A DNA stretch of 64,000 bases from Notamacropus eugenii (Eukaryota; Chordata; Mammalia; Diprotodontia; Macropodidae). A program made the translations under genes and the position numbers. The stretch is taken from the NCBI RefSeq assembly GCF_028372415.1, contig NC_092876.1:60784385-60848384 (forward strand), in the 5' to 3' direction. Positions 26,301-34,315 of this stretch are shown here, one piece after another (the first letter of the stretch is position 1; every line of letters begins with the position of its first letter). Below the pieces are notes generated by a model that saw only the letters and a list, made by a program, of their open reading frames with translations, was not told the origin of the DNA and searched no databases.

Positions 26301-29300
26301 TTCCTTTGGTTGTTCAGTTTCACTTGATGTAGCAGGTGGAGTTTCATTTTCTTGCTCTTCTCCAGTAGAAGCAGACTCCTCTGAACTTATGTCTGGTTCT
26401 AAAATTATATTAGTGGAATTGCATGAGTATTTAGAAATCCCAGGCAAAGGCCAGTAAACAAGAAAAATACAATTCTGATTTTTAAAAAAGCTATCAATTT
26501 TTAATAAATGTTCAGTAAACCCATGAATAATGAAATCAGCCTCAAATGGACATCATGAATCCGGAGAGAGGCCATTTTTCATTCTGCAGGTCACTAAAAT
26601 CATCTGTCTAGTGCAGGAATCTATACTGACAAAACAAAATAGGTGCTAGTCCAGCAAAACTATGGAAAGGGAAGCAAATGTATGTATATATTTCAAGATC
26701 TATGATTTCATTTGTTTAGGTACTTCTTTCACCATCTAAAATTACAATCCATCCATACCTCATGACTGCTATGTCTGAAAAAATTTATCACCAAATGGCC
26801 ATTGTTTTAGTGATGAGCCATCCCCACACTCAGCAAGGTTGTTCTTTGGATAAGACATACAGTTCATAATGGGGACAAACTTGTCAGCTTTTAGCTTGGC
26901 AATACTTGTCAGAGCTTTTATTCTACTGGAATAGGCTTTGAGAATCCTGGGTCACTTCCTGCCATGATGAGTTATCAGAAACAGGAATAGGATAGGATAG
27001 GATATCAGGATAGGAATACTTTAGTATATGCCTGCCATCCCACTGGTCTGTCTCCTGTTATTATGCAATAATAACAGTGAATTTTCAAAGGTAAAAGTCA
27101 GCTTGTTCTGACATAATGAGAAAGAGGAGGTTAATCAATAAGTAACAATCAAACATTCCCCAAGTGGAAGTTATGTATAAAAAGGAAGAATAGACACAAG
27201 ACTACCACTGCATAGGGCTCAAGCTGAAAACCTGGAGAGAGAATGTCTGTATTTATCCTTGTGCCTGGGTAGTGGCTACACAGCCTTTGCAGATCTCTGA
27301 CACAGACTAAAACATTCAGACAGCTTCTTCCAAAATGGTTTGACTGACTCACAGCTCCACCACCACAAGTGTGCCCTCCAGTGCTGACCATTCCCATTCT
27401 TTGTCATCTTTGCCAATTTGCAGGACTGCTTCTGTGTGCATTTCTCTTATTGTTAATCTGAAGCAGTCTTTCATGTGGCTGTTAAACAGTTTGTTACCAG
27501 TTTGCTTACTAAACTTACGCTACAAGGAGGACATGAATATTCTCATCAATGAAGTATTTATAGAAGCTTTTATTAGTGGTACCTTTCGTGAGAGCAGAGA
27601 ATTGCAAACAAACTATATGCCCACAGATCTGGGAATGGCTAAACAAATTGTAGTACATAAATGTAACAATATTATAAGAAATTAATGATGAACACAGGGA
27701 AGTGTGGTCAGATCTATACGAACTAATAAAGAGTCAAGAAAATAATACACACTATCACTACAATGTCAATGGAAAAAAACCACCAAAAAAACCTAAAAGT
27801 GAATGTTGCAAAATTTTAAAGAACAAGCACGGCCCAAAAGAAGAGATAAGAAATCACTCTTACTCCAACCTTTTACAGATGTGGGAGATCCTCAAGTATG
27901 GCACATGGCACATATTTTCAGATTCTACTGGTGTATGGATCAGTTATATTGATTCATTTTTGTCTTCTATGGGATGGTTCATTGAGATGAGTATGGGGGG
28001 AAAACTGTTGTGATACAAAAAAACCTCAAGCTATCAATAAAAACTTATTTGGAAGAAAAAAAGAAAGGAAAAAAGATTTCTTGTGGTTAAAATTAGCCTG
28101 AAATGAATTTTGCTTGGGAAAGTTTGGTTGCTGAAATGGTCTAACTTCTGAGGATCTTTTGGGGGGAAGAGTATGTTTCTCAGTGGCTTAGACATTCTAT
28201 AGAATGCCACAGTACCACTTTACAGAAGTTATGAGCCTTGAAAAGAGAAAAGCTTGAACGAAGAAAAGTGCTGCAATACTAAGGTCTGAGCAGACAGAAT
28301 TAACTGTTATCTGAACTAATCATCCTGGGAAGCAACAACTAATCCACTTCATTAATTATAACTCTCTTAAAAAGAGAGGGACCTCTTTTTATGGCAGGTA
28401 ATGCCTTACTTCATGTCTGGCTCACTAACTACAAAGAAAAGTTGCAAAATGGAACACTTATGGACTTTCCGCCTCTGTGAGGCTTGGAGTAGGAGTCTAT
28501 AATTTTATAAATCTTTCAGGTCACCTGCGCTGTTTATATTGTTTTGTAACACTCACTTTTGATATTTTTTTGGTGGTTGTTCTTTCCATTCACATTATGT
28601 AGTAATTGTATTTACTGTTTTCTTGACTAGTTTCTTCACTCTGCATCAGCTAAGAAGAGATCTGTTCATGTTTACCTTGATATAGGGTGTCCCAAAAGTG
28701 TTAGTGCAGCTTTAAGGCACCGACACTTTAAACAGCTCTAAGACTTTTGGGAGACCATACTATGAACTGTGAGAGACTGAACTGTTCTAACTCGCAAACA
28801 ATTGCTTCTCTAACTTTTTACTGGTCTGTTCATCCATTCCTTCTCTCCATGTGGGAAGCAGGTTTGTATTATCTTTCTTACATTATTTCAGTCTTCCAAT
28901 CTACCCAACAATGTCTGTTATTTGTTCCACCCCCACAGTAAAGCGTGCTTCAATCAAAGTTCTTTGATGATTCCTACATGAATTTTCCTCATAGACTTTC
29001 AATTTCAAAATATTAATAAAACAATAAAACTCTTTTGTAACAATGGTAAGGGTAAGTGGTAGATATCAACTGTGATAGGCACCTGTTATGCTAAGAGATG
29101 TATTAAGATGCATTACACGTTAGACCATAAATGGGGGACATAATTTGACCTGAAGTGTAACTGAATCTGTGGTATGGAGTTTTGCATTGTGATTTCACTC
29201 TACTACTGAATAACTGAGATCTCTCCTCTGTCTTTACATGAAATAATCTATTATGATCCTGGAGAACAGGCAGTATACTCAAATATTGCTTTTTAATTTC

Positions 29301-30891
29301 CTTCTAGGGTAACTGCTGAAATATGGGCTCATGTATTAATTTTTATATATGCTATACTTTTACTTATCTGTGCATACATGTTGTAATCCATATAATCCCT
29401 TAAATATAGGGATGGTTTTGTTTTTGTATCCTGTTTAGAAGCACCCCATAAATGTTTGCTGAATTGAGCTGTGTCTTGTTTGAATAAAGCTAGTAGAAGA
29501 AAAAACTATATACTGAGTTTAGTGATACTTTTACTTAGAAAAGACTAGTCGGGACATTAATCCCTAAACAACTAACCTCGCGTACAAAAGAATAAAGGGA
29601 AACATTAACACATCAATTAGTATACAGGTTTCCCCTAATATAACAACTAAGCTGAGTATCCTTTGCCACAAATTTTGCATTTGGGATTTCTTTCCTTTGA
29701 CAGTTAGCATATACTCAGAAAATTAAAAACTGCAAAATCAGTCTAAACTAGCCAAATCTAATCCTTATCTTGTGAAAATTCAGGGTCCTTTTAAATATCT
29801 TAAGGGAGTGTTGTGAGATTTTAAAACACTAAAAGCAATTCATATATATCTCATTCCTAACAGGAAAAGAGAATGTTAAAATTTAAAAATTTTATATCTG
29901 AAAGGAATTTTAAGCTGAGAATTCTTCCAATGGTCTACTTGTCAAATGACTTCATTGATGTTATTCAAACAGTTCAGGAAATTCTACTCTTTCATAATGC
30001 CAAGACTTAAAAACTTACTTGCCCACAAAGTGCCTGTGAATAGAATTCCTGTGATTATGTCTACAGCTGGAAAGGCATTTGGAAAATCATCTCGTCCAGC
30101 CTCTTCATTTTATAGTTACCTCTGACTTCATATTTTTAAATGACAATTCTATTTCAGGCTTAATATGGAAACGTTCACAATAATTTCTAGTATAGTAAAA
30201 TGACACTTGAATAAAACAATCTCCACCATGGCTTCACTTTACCTGGTTTCTCCTCCTCACCTTCAGCCGGTTTGCTTTTGGGAGGAGTTTCCCGGGTAGA
30301 ATTCACAGCTCGACGAATGGGCATGGTGTTATCTTCAACCTTCCAAGAGAAATTCAGAGATAGCCAAAATCAAATGATTATGACAATGTTGCTGAATGAA
30401 ATTTTGTCTGGTATTTTAAGGGGGCCTAGCTGGGTGTTGGAAGATGTTGGAGAGATCTTCAAGTTGACTCCAGGGTAACTTCTCTGAAGGTGAATGTGAT
30501 TTTTTTTCTTTTTCTTTTTTTTTTTTAAGGAAATACATCTCAAACTTTTTATGTTCATGTTTAAAGTGGCAACCAAAATTAATTATGTTTTATTTGGAAT
30601 AAACTTCAAAGGATTTCAGGAATTTTTAGAAGAGTGGGAGATGAAAAGGATACCTGTGCACCTCTGGTTTTGTCAGACTCATAACCCAGGCTCCTAAAAG
30701 GAGGGGAGGGAGAATGCACCACCACTTAGCCCCTGGCAGGGCTGGAAGTCAGGGACGGATCCAAGGGCGAGCTTCAAGAACGGGCCAGCCCCTACCTCAC
30801 CTAACTTGTCCGCGTGGATCAGCTGAGCTCCTACTCTGAGTGGGAGTGCCTTAGGATGGACGAGTTCAGCTTCAGACGTATCAGTCGCCAT
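5055..30891 (-). CDS. HP1BP3: HP1BP3, heterochromatin protein 1-binding protein 3 (12 coding exons, complete)
   Basis: This is a nuclear linker-histone-like protein that binds nucleosomes and HP1 and contributes to heterochromatin and gene regulation (family knowledge). Exon lengths 96, 97, 151, 160, 144, 81, 155, 91, 160, 112, 138 and 289 nt join in phase to 1,674 nt, giving 557 residues plus stop; the human protein is about 553. The start is the ATG at 30,891, and the N terminus MATDTSEAELVHPKALPL closely matches the human protein as I remember it. An acidic, Ser-rich N-terminal region (about 50-115) is followed by three H15 winged-helix domains at about 157-233, 255-326 and 335-410. Then come an acidic Glu/Ser stretch (about 422-455) and a Lys/Pro/Ala-rich histone H1-like tail with KKAPPKAKTPAKK. 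One intron has a GC donor, and the PxVxL motif reads QQVKL. Identification is very secure. The splice model comes from reading the sites and the phase, not from transcripts. Confidence 0.97.
5685..6352 (+). repeat. HP1BP3 last intron: cluster of old MIR-type SINE fragments
   Basis: A degraded segment at 5,685-5,775 contains AGGCACTGTGCTAGGTCCTG. MIR 3' halves follow at about 5,800-5,936 (CAGTTTCCTCCTCTGTAAAA, ending CTATGATC) and about 6,242-6,352 (CATCCTCATCTGTAACGG). Nothing else is recognisable in this intron. Confidence 0.6.
6400..6537 (-). CDS. HP1BP3: HP1BP3 coding exon 11 (residues 416-462, acidic patch)
   Basis: The acceptor TTTCACAG is followed by SPGVLFPEKQQ, then a Glu/Asp/Ser run that includes EEESEDEPPPKKR. 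The donor is AAAAG|gtattg. The acidic patch separates the globular domains from the basic tail. Its exact length and order differ from human, as is usual for such tracts. Confidence 0.94.
6685..6722. repeat. CA/C-rich simple repeat
   Basis: ACACAAACACC, a run of eight to nine C, then CACACACACATATATACAC, in the intron just upstream of HP1BP3 coding exon 11. Confidence 0.85.
7530..7700 (+). mobile_element. MIR-type SINE fragment
   Basis: A degraded MIR-like order is seen: TAGCTATGAAACC, TCATTTACTCATTTGTAAGA, then TTTCTAAGGTCTC and CTATGACCCTATGA. It lies just downstream of HP1BP3 coding exon 10. Confidence 0.6.
7753..7864 (-). CDS. HP1BP3: HP1BP3 coding exon 10 (residues 379-416, end of H15 domain 3)
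   Basis: The acceptor GTTCTCAG is followed by VHLLKRTLQKCEKNGWMEQ, ISGKGFSGTFQLCFPYYP. The donor is CCCAG|gtaaag. The recognition helix and the SGKGFSGTF wing are intact. Val replaces the Met of human at the exon junction (VHLLK versus MHLLK). Confidence 0.96.
7940..8128. repeat. GT microsatellite next to a probable hAT-type MITE remnant
   Basis: A (GT)n run occupies 7,943-7,976. It is followed by TTTGGCAGTCTGG, an A/T-rich centre, TACTGAAATAAAGGTGTCC and a terminal ACAGACCCCAAATAAAGAAG. That pattern resembles a common short DNA transposon of mammals whose ends read as reversed AGGGGT...GGGGTCC. The assignment is from memory of the pattern only. Confidence 0.4.
8886..9088 (+). mobile_element. 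MIR/MON1-type SINE with tRNA-like head
   Basis: It starts GGCAGCTGGGTGGTACAGTG and continues through CTAGCTGTGTGTGACCCTAG. It ends in CTGCAAACTTTAAAGAGTTA and CATAAGTGCTGGCTGTTA. Confidence 0.8.
9185..9345 (-). mobile_element. MIR-type SINE fragment
   Basis: The plus strand shows a reversed MIR core (ATCCTTTAATCCAGACCC, AGTAGCAGAGCTGGGCTCTG, CCCAAGTTCAGTGCC). It lies upstream of HP1BP3 coding exon 10 and downstream of exon 9. Confidence 0.55.
9677..9836 (-). CDS. HP1BP3: HP1BP3 coding exon 9 (residues 326-379, H15 domain 3)
   Basis: The acceptor AAAACAG opens LKRSGEKPLLGGSLMEDAIL, then SAIAAMNEPKTCSTTALKK and YVLENHPGTNSNFQ. The donor is CCAAG|gtaaga. This is the first two helices of the third winged-helix domain. 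Human has MEYAIL where this reads MEDAIL. Confidence 0.96.
10537..10627 (-). CDS. HP1BP3: HP1BP3 coding exon 8 (residues 295-325, end of H15 domain 2)
   Basis: The split Arg codon is followed by PQLLKNALQRAVEKGQLEQ and ITGKGASGTFQ. The donor is CCAG|gtcaga. The TGKGASGTF wing ends the second H15 domain. It is nearly identical to human (AVERGQLEQ there). Confidence 0.95.
10890..12035 (-). mobile_element. L1 LINE ORF2 fragment with a large internal deletion
   Basis: On the minus strand the reverse-transcriptase region (12,035 to about 11,160) is recognisable by nucleotide similarity to the plus-strand L1 at 19.45-21.74 kb. Near 11,155 it jumps directly to a part that lies about 0.8 kb further on in the other copy (TCTGAGGCACC), then reads to about 10,890. 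Frames are heavily broken. It sits in the intron between HP1BP3 coding exons 7 and 8. Confidence 0.8.
12215..12715. repeat. LINE/SINE tails: L2-like tail (+) and L1 3' end (-)
   Basis: A plus-strand tail at 12,215-12,272 reads ACAGTGCTTGTTACACAGTA and TTAATAAATGCTTGATG. From 12,345 to 12,715 the plus strand is the reverse of a marsupial L1 3' UTR (TTTTGAGTTCCAAATTTTTT, CCATAGTTCTTTCTCTGGAT, GAGAAGAGCTAAGTCTATCA). The L1 part is from an older or different subfamily than the 21-kb copy. Confidence 0.6.
12720..15635. other. HP1BP3 intron sequence, mostly unique
   Basis: I see no gene here. A MIR-like SINE on the plus strand lies at about 14,362-14,540 (CTGGATTCAGGTCTCTGC, TTTCCTCACCTATAAAATGA, ACATTCTATGATCCC). 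A fragment at about 13,110-13,160 (ATCACAGAATGCTGG) may be another old SINE. The rest is AT-rich with no recognisable motif. Confidence 0.6.
15636..15790 (-). CDS. HP1BP3: HP1BP3 coding exon 7 (residues 244-295, QQVKL motif and start of H15 domain 2)
   Basis: The acceptor TTTTCAG is followed by KSSSTLAPEQQVKLEDV, then LPLAFTRLCEPKEASYSLI and RKYVSQYYPKLKVDI. The donor is TCAG|gtatgg. This is the first part of the second winged-helix domain. The HP1-binding PxVxL site described for the human protein (PQVKL) falls at residues 253-257, where the codon CAG gives Gln instead of Pro. Confidence 0.95.
15791..17805. other. HP1BP3 intron sequence, no recognised gene
   Basis: This is mostly unique AT-rich sequence. 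A short old repeat fragment at about 16,270-16,345 (CTGCTTCCTATATGCTAGCA) resembles the segment at 19,215. An AT-only stretch lies at 17,735-17,770. Confidence 0.5.
17806..17886 (-). CDS. HP1BP3: HP1BP3 coding exon 6 (residues 217-243, end of H15 domain 1 and linker)
   Basis: This is an 81-nt in-phase exon between TTTCAG and AAG|gtaaga. It encodes VKGKGASGSFVVVPNAGKNV and QKSKDRK. KGKGASGSF is the glycine-rich wing at the end of an H15 domain. The following linker diverges from human (VVVQKSRKTPQKSRNRK), as expected for a loop. Because both phases are 0, skipping it would preserve the frame. Confidence 0.94.
18620..18800 (+). mobile_element. MIR-type SINE
   Basis: The order is GGACAATAGACTGGAAGTCA, AGATCTGGGTTCTAGACCTG and GAGCTTGGGCAAGTCCTTTC, typical of MIR 5' and core sections. 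Confidence 0.7.
19054..19197 (-). CDS. HP1BP3: HP1BP3 coding exon 5 (residues 169-216, core of H15 domain 1)
   Basis: The acceptor TTCCAG opens ACFQKTGASVVAIRKYIIHK and continues YPSLELERRGYLLKQALKR through ELQRGVIRQ. The donor is CAG|gtaatg. This carries the helix 2/helix 3 core of the first H15 fold. It is nearly identical to human apart from conservative changes (ELNRGVIKQ in human). Confidence 0.96.
19205..19450. repeat. Old dispersed repeat, target of the L1 insertion
   Basis: Two similar stretches (AACATTCATTTAAGCACTTA near 19,228 and AGCATTTATTAAGTACCTAC near 19,365) belong to a common mammalian dispersed repeat with the theme of a cited size class and growing tail. The second stops at AGTTCACAGTC just before the L1 and resumes after it near 21,743. 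Confidence 0.55.
19451..21742 (+). mobile_element. L1 LINE, 5'-truncated, second half of ORF2 plus 3' UTR
   Basis: It begins inside the reverse transcriptase (SIYLKPSAS-like) and reads GVKQGCPLSPLLLNMVLEM, then FFVDDMMINLENPRDSSKKL, where the catalytic FADD box appears as FVDD. It continues through ATWYWLRNRRVDKWNRLG, WVHDLGIKIDTINKLVEQG and KTTLRYHITPIRLANMTK to AMEYYCVIRNDEQEDFTQAW and TLYTATT. There are several frame breaks and stops, so it is inactive. The 3' UTR ends in an AATAAAAG/A-rich tail near 21,740. AGTTCACAGTC and AGCTCACAGTC flank it, a likely target-site duplication. Confidence 0.92.
21743..21915 (+). mobile_element. Resumed old repeat and L2-type 3' tail
   Basis: AGCTCACAGTCTAACGG continues the repeat split by the L1. 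Then TGTAAGCTCCTCAAGAGCAG, CAGCACTGTGCCAGGCACAT and AGTAGGTACTTAATG form an L2-type end. Confidence 0.65.
21940..23880 (-). mobile_element. L2 (CR1-clade) LINE, antisense, with reverse-transcriptase remnant
   Basis: The minus-strand translation contains ISYVDNSQIYISSPS at about 22,975-23,035, the decayed form of the L2 catalytic box YADDSQIYIS. The plus strand shows the reversed flanking segments (TGACATGATCAGACCTAC, AATCACTTTGGC, ATGTTTCCAGGACATGCAG). A short tail of another element (CACACAGTAGATACTTAATA at about 23,178-23,226) interrupts it. It is degenerate and old, and the left and right limits are approximate. Confidence 0.75.
23911..24078 (+). mobile_element. Marsupial tRNA-derived SINE (WSINE1/Mar1 type)
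   Basis: The head is GGGGCAGCTAGGTGCTGTAC. Then GGATAGAGCACCGGCCCTG, GGAGGACCTGAGTTCAAATC, CACTTACTAGCTATATAACC and TGGGCAAGTCACTTGACCCC follow, with a (CAAAA/CAAA)n tail. It is the least diverged SINE in the window and among the best indicators of marsupial origin. Confidence 0.9.
24165..24440 (-). mobile_element. L3/CR1 LINE 3' fragment, antisense
   Basis: The plus strand reads AACATCCCCAGCTACTTCAA, CCTGGTTGCCCTCTTCTAGA, AGCATATCAATATCTGTGGT, ATGGAATACAAAATTCCACA and AAAGCTATGCCTCTC. This is the reverse of the CR1/L3 region that encodes the end of the reverse transcriptase. Confidence 0.7.
24953..25112 (-). CDS. HP1BP3: HP1BP3 coding exon 4 (residues 115-168, start of H15 domain 1) with GC donor
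   Basis: The acceptor TTTTGAAG is followed by DEKDQTKEKEKKVKKTIPSW, a basic linker, then ATLSASQLARAQKQ and MDAILTEAIK, the beginning of the first winged-helix domain. The exon ends ATT AAG and continues gcaagtg, so the donor is GC rather than GT. The flanking match to the GC-donor consensus (AAG|GCAAGT) is excellent. No nearby GT donor keeps the frame into ACFQKTGAS of the next exon. Confidence 0.93.
26248..26398 (-). CDS. HP1BP3: HP1BP3 coding exon 3 (residues 65-115, acidic Glu/Ser-rich)
   Basis: The acceptor ATTTTAG opens EPDISSEESASTGEEQENE, then PPATSSETEQPKEPEKEEKG and NKPSEETKK. The donor is GGA|gtaagt. This is the acidic, Glu/Ser/Thr-rich N-terminal segment, probably disordered and phosphorylated (inference). 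The start phase (1 base in) and end phase (2 bases out) agree with both neighbours. Confidence 0.95.
28683..28759. mobile_element. Mariner-type MITE
   Basis: This near-palindrome of about 75 bp starts TAGGGTGTCCCAAAAGTG and ends CTTTTGGGAGACCATA. The arms GTGCAGCTTTAA and TTTAAACAGCTC also pair. TA dinucleotides flank it. The terminal GGGTGTCCCAAAAGT is the well-known end of Tc1/mariner MITEs in mammals. It has no coding capacity. Confidence 0.85.
30243..30339 (-). CDS. HP1BP3: HP1BP3 coding exon 2 (residues 33-65)
   Basis: The acceptor CTTGGAAG is followed by VEDNTMPIRRAVNSTRE, then TPPKSKPAEGEEEKP. The donor is CCAG|gtaaag. The phase carries one base into the next exon. The segment lies in the low-complexity N-terminal region ahead of the H15 domains and is close to human. 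Confidence 0.93.
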
Positions 30892-30903
30892 TTAAATTAA
30901 TTT
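30796..30903 (-). CDS. HP1BP3: HP1BP3 coding exon 1 (residues 1-32)
   Basis: The acceptor CCTAG precedes 12 nt of leader and the ATG at 30,891-30,889. The exon encodes MATDTSEAEL through HADKLGE and ends GAG|gtaggg. A competing donor 5 nt upstream (TTAG|gtgagg) would put the next exon out of frame, so the downstream one is preferred. The junction reads GE-VEDN, whereas human reads GE-K-VEDN by memory, a one-residue difference. The polypyrimidine tract is weak. Confidence 0.93.
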
Positions 30904-32064
30904 CTAGGCCCAAGTGCAGGTTACACTCTGAAGCCTCAGCTTTTAACCACAAGGATTTTTCCTAATGGTTTCACAGTGCAGTGAGGAGTCAACCTGAAGT
31001 ACAGAAAAGACCTGGTGTGAAGGTTAACAAAAACAAAACTAAACTAAAAAGTCTAAACTTATTTTAAACCCAAAGGAAAAGTATATAGGTATATATGTGA
31101 ATATATATAGATTTAAATGGGAAATGACTTGGCCATCTTAAAAAATATGATAAAATAGCTAACAAAATATAAAACTATTTGAAGCAGCAACTAAAATGCA
31201 GAAGCTAAAGCGGGAACCTAAGCAAAAGTCTGTTCATTATTGAGCCTTCCAGATGAACAGAGGAGAAAAGGCCAGGATATAACTTGAAAAGAAATAAATC
31301 TACTTCTATCTATCAATTTAAAGAAGAAAGCATAAGATTATAAGGAGCACACCTTTCCAAAAAAAAGAGAGAAGGATTTTAGTCTAAAGGGAGCAGTCAC
31401 GGAGCGTCTAAACTATCTGCATTACTGTCTTACAGTTAGAGAAGCAATTTTCTTCTCCTTTAAAGGGAAATTCACACCATACTCAGGGGGATGGTGGTGG
31501 CAAGGAATACTGCATCACAGGGAGATTTTAGAGACCTGGGAAGCAAAACTAGGCTTTAAAAAAACAGCACTGCACTAAGTTCCAAAGATTTATTTTTCAT
31601 ATTTTTAAATAATCAAAAGATAGAGAAAAAGCACAATTAAATACTTTAAGAAAGAATACTATTTCTCAATTTTTAAAAACTGTGACAAACTTAGTGGCTG
31701 GGATAACATTTTGTAACAAAAAATTCTATTTACCTATAACATGTTTAGTATTTTTTTAAATAAGCTTAATTTTTTTGTAGCTCTGCACTTGCAGAAAAAA
31801 GCATAAATTTAGCAAAATAACAGAATCAGCTATTTCAAAACTCCTAGATTTGGCTCCAACCCTAATTAGAAATGAACAGGTTTTCAATTCTAAGGGGACA
31901 ATTGTGGAGAATCTTGCGACTCAAAACCATAGAGAACATTATAAATAACAAAGAAAAACACCAAATTTGGGGATCATTTGGAGACTTATTCCCAAAGCAA
32001 AGAATTCAATAGTAAACTGGGCAATAAAACACTTGCTTCTGATATATACGTTGATGGTGATGGT

Positions 32065-32300
32065 GGTGATGATAGCTAGCATTTATATATGTACTTTAAG
32101 AGTTTGCAAAGTGCTTTACAAATACTACTTTATCATCAGGATAATCCTAGGAGGTAAATGGTATTATTATTTCCGTTTTGCAGACGAGGAAAATGAGGCA
32201 CTGAGGGGTGAAGTCACTTGTCTAGGGACCCACAGCTACTAAGAGACTGAAACCATACTTGAGCTCAGGGCTCTATCTATCCTCTCTATTCAGATTACAC
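32065..32300 (-). mobile_element. MIR/MON1-type SINE
   Basis: The plus strand reads AGCATTTATATATGTACTTT, AGTTTGCAAAGTGCTTTACA, CAGACGAGGAAAATGAGGCA, and the reversed head GGGCTCTATCTATCC. Confidence 0.75.
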
Positions 32301-32379
32301 AACCTCCCCTGCAGCCTAGTCAATAAATGTGTTATATCAAAAACTATGTATTTGAAGAGGATATATTCTCAAGATATGG

Positions 32380-33092
32380 CCACTTTTAAAAAATGTGAAG
32401 TGCAAAAATATGCACACCCTTTTAACCAGTAATATCGCCATTCTCCAAGAGATCATAAAAATGGGAAAGGGTCCCACACATACAAGAATATTTATAGCAG
32501 CACTCTTTGTGGTGGCCAAAAACTGGAAATCAAGGGGATGCCCATCAATTGGAGAATGGCTGAATAAATTGTGGTATATGAATGTAATGGAATACTATTG
32601 TGCTGTAAGAAATAATGAACACGAAGACTTCAGAGAGGCCTGGGAAGACTTATATGATCTGATGCTGAGTGAAAGGAGTAGAACCAGGAGAACTTTGTAC
32701 ACAGCAACAACCACAGTGTATGATAGTTTTTTTCCGGTAGAGTTGGAACTTCATTGCAATGCAAGGACTTAAAAAAATTCCCAGCGGTCTTTTAAGGCAA
32801 AATGCCTTCCACATCTGGAGAAAGAACTATGGAATTCAATCGCAGAATGTAGCAGATAATTTTCTTTTGTATTACGTTTTGGTTTGTTATATGATTTCTC
32901 TCATTCATTTTAATTCTTCTATACAGCACGACTATGGTGAAAATGTATTTAATAGGAATGTATGTGTAGAATCTATATAAAATTGTATACCGTCTCAGGA
33001 AGGGAGGAGGAAGGAAGGGGAAAAAAAAATCTAAATTATATGGTAGTGATTGCAGAACACTGAAAATAAATAAAATTAATATAAAAAATAAA
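32380..33092 (+). mobile_element. L1 LINE 3' end
   Basis: It encodes KMGKGPTHTRIFIAALFVVA, GCPSIGEWLNKLWYMNVMEY and LMLSERSRTRRTLYTATTT, the same ORF2 terminus as the copy at 21.0-21.4 kb. A 3' UTR and an A-rich tail (AAATAAATAAAATTAATAT) ending near 33,092 follow. It is 5'-truncated to about 0.7 kb. The two copies allow a direct divergence estimate. Confidence 0.88.
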
Positions 33093-33704
33093 AATGTAAA
33101 GTGCTTCAAAAAGTTCTTTTCAAGCAAGTTCTTGGTCACATAACCCTAGTACACACCAAGAGGTGTCTTATTTCCTTCCTAAAAAATACTAAAAAAAAGA
33201 AAAGAAACACGTGTAGCATTCAATAATATAAGGGCTGAGGGTACACAAAAATCTTACAAGTGAAAATGTAATAGCAAGTGCATTTAGCATGAATGCATGT
33301 TGCTACACAAGTGTGTCTTCCACTCTTTACCCCTGTTTCTGTCCATTCAAGAAATCTAAGGAAGGAACTTTGAAATCATGAAAACCTAGCCAAACTGAAA
33401 AGTTACAAATCAATACAAATATGTACTGACAAAGGTATCACTAATTTGATGCCAATGATGCTACTTTCAGTTGTCCAGAAAAAAAATTAATAAAGTATGC
33501 AAGAACTAAATCCTTTCCAAATGCTACAGCTAAGGTTGTTTTTATATTTAAAGTGAATGTCACAGCAGTCTTAAAATTATTTACCCTATTTTTTAGTAAT
33601 TAAGCAAGTCCTGGAGTGATTAATCATTCTTAAACTCAATAGATTTAAAAAATAATGAAAAGCTGACAGATGAGTAGCATTGTATCTAAAACAACTCTCC
33701 AAAT

Positions 33705-34225
33705 TCTGTTACCTCTAGGATAAAATCCAGTCTTCTGTTTGGCCCTGGAGGGGATGGGGAGAGAATATTTATGAAGCACCCACAACAACAGTGTAAAGTA
33801 GGTGCTGTTACCATCTACATTTTAAGTTAAGTGACTTGCCTGGGGTCAAAGAGCTACAAAGTGTTGGAAATGGAATTTGAACTCAGACCTTCCTTACTTT
33901 ATTCACAGCTGCAAAGTCCTTCATAAAAACCCTTCCTACCTACCTTTCCAGTCTTACCTTTTTGGGCCCTGATCCATGTATGCATACTACAACCCAGTCA
34001 CACTGGCCTACTTGTAGAACTTTGTTTTTCCTGCATGTCATCATTCGTGGTGCCCAGGATGCTTTCCTTTTCACCAATTTACATATGTTACTTCATTCAT
34101 TAAAATATAAGCTCTTTGAGACCAAGGATTGTTTTTGCTTCCCTCCACTTCCATATTTGTATTCCCAGGGCTACTGAAGTGCCAGAGGCACTTTAGTAAA
34201 TTGGTGTTAATTGACTGACACCTTA
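33705..34225 (+). mobile_element. L2 LINE 3' end split by an antisense MIR-type SINE
   Basis: L2 begins at about 33,705 (TCTAGGATAAAATCCAGTCT). It is interrupted at about 33,750-33,910 by a reversed SINE (ATTTATGAAGCACCC, GACTTGCCTGGGGTCAAAGA, TTTGAACTCAGACCTTCC). It resumes with CAAAGTCCTTCATAAAAACC, CCATGTATGCATACTACAAC and a terminal AGCTCTTTGAGACCAAGGAT. Confidence 0.7.
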
Positions 34226-34315
34226 AGAGGGACTTATTCCACTACAAACATTAGGTTCCAGATAAAGAGAAAGTAAGAACTTCACTTTAGATGTGAGACA
34301 AGGGCACTTTAGATC

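Larger units (their letters stand above)
24441..30242. other. HP1BP3 introns around coding exons 3-4: repeat fragments, otherwise unique
   Basis: Outside the exons, an imperfect pentamer tract of GGATA units lies at about 26,984-27,015. L1-like fragments occur at about 27,290-27,440 (minus; TTGACTGACTCACAGCTCCA) and about 27,580-28,060 (plus; GGGAATGGCTAAACAAATT, then 3' UTR-like sequence). An L2-like tail lies near 29,380-29,470 (CCATAAATGTTTGCTGAATT). An old SINE fragment is at about 30,055-30,125 (ACAGCTGGAAAGGCATTTGG). No further gene is seen. Confidence 0.5.

Noticed and set aside
30796-30806. Alternative HP1BP3 donor TTAG|GTGAGG
   Set aside because: Using it puts the next exon into a frame with an immediate stop. 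The donor 5 nt downstream keeps the conserved protein.
32395-32772. A 125-codon plus-strand frame
   Set aside because: It is the C terminus of L1 ORF2, nearly the same as the copy at 21.0-21.4 kb.
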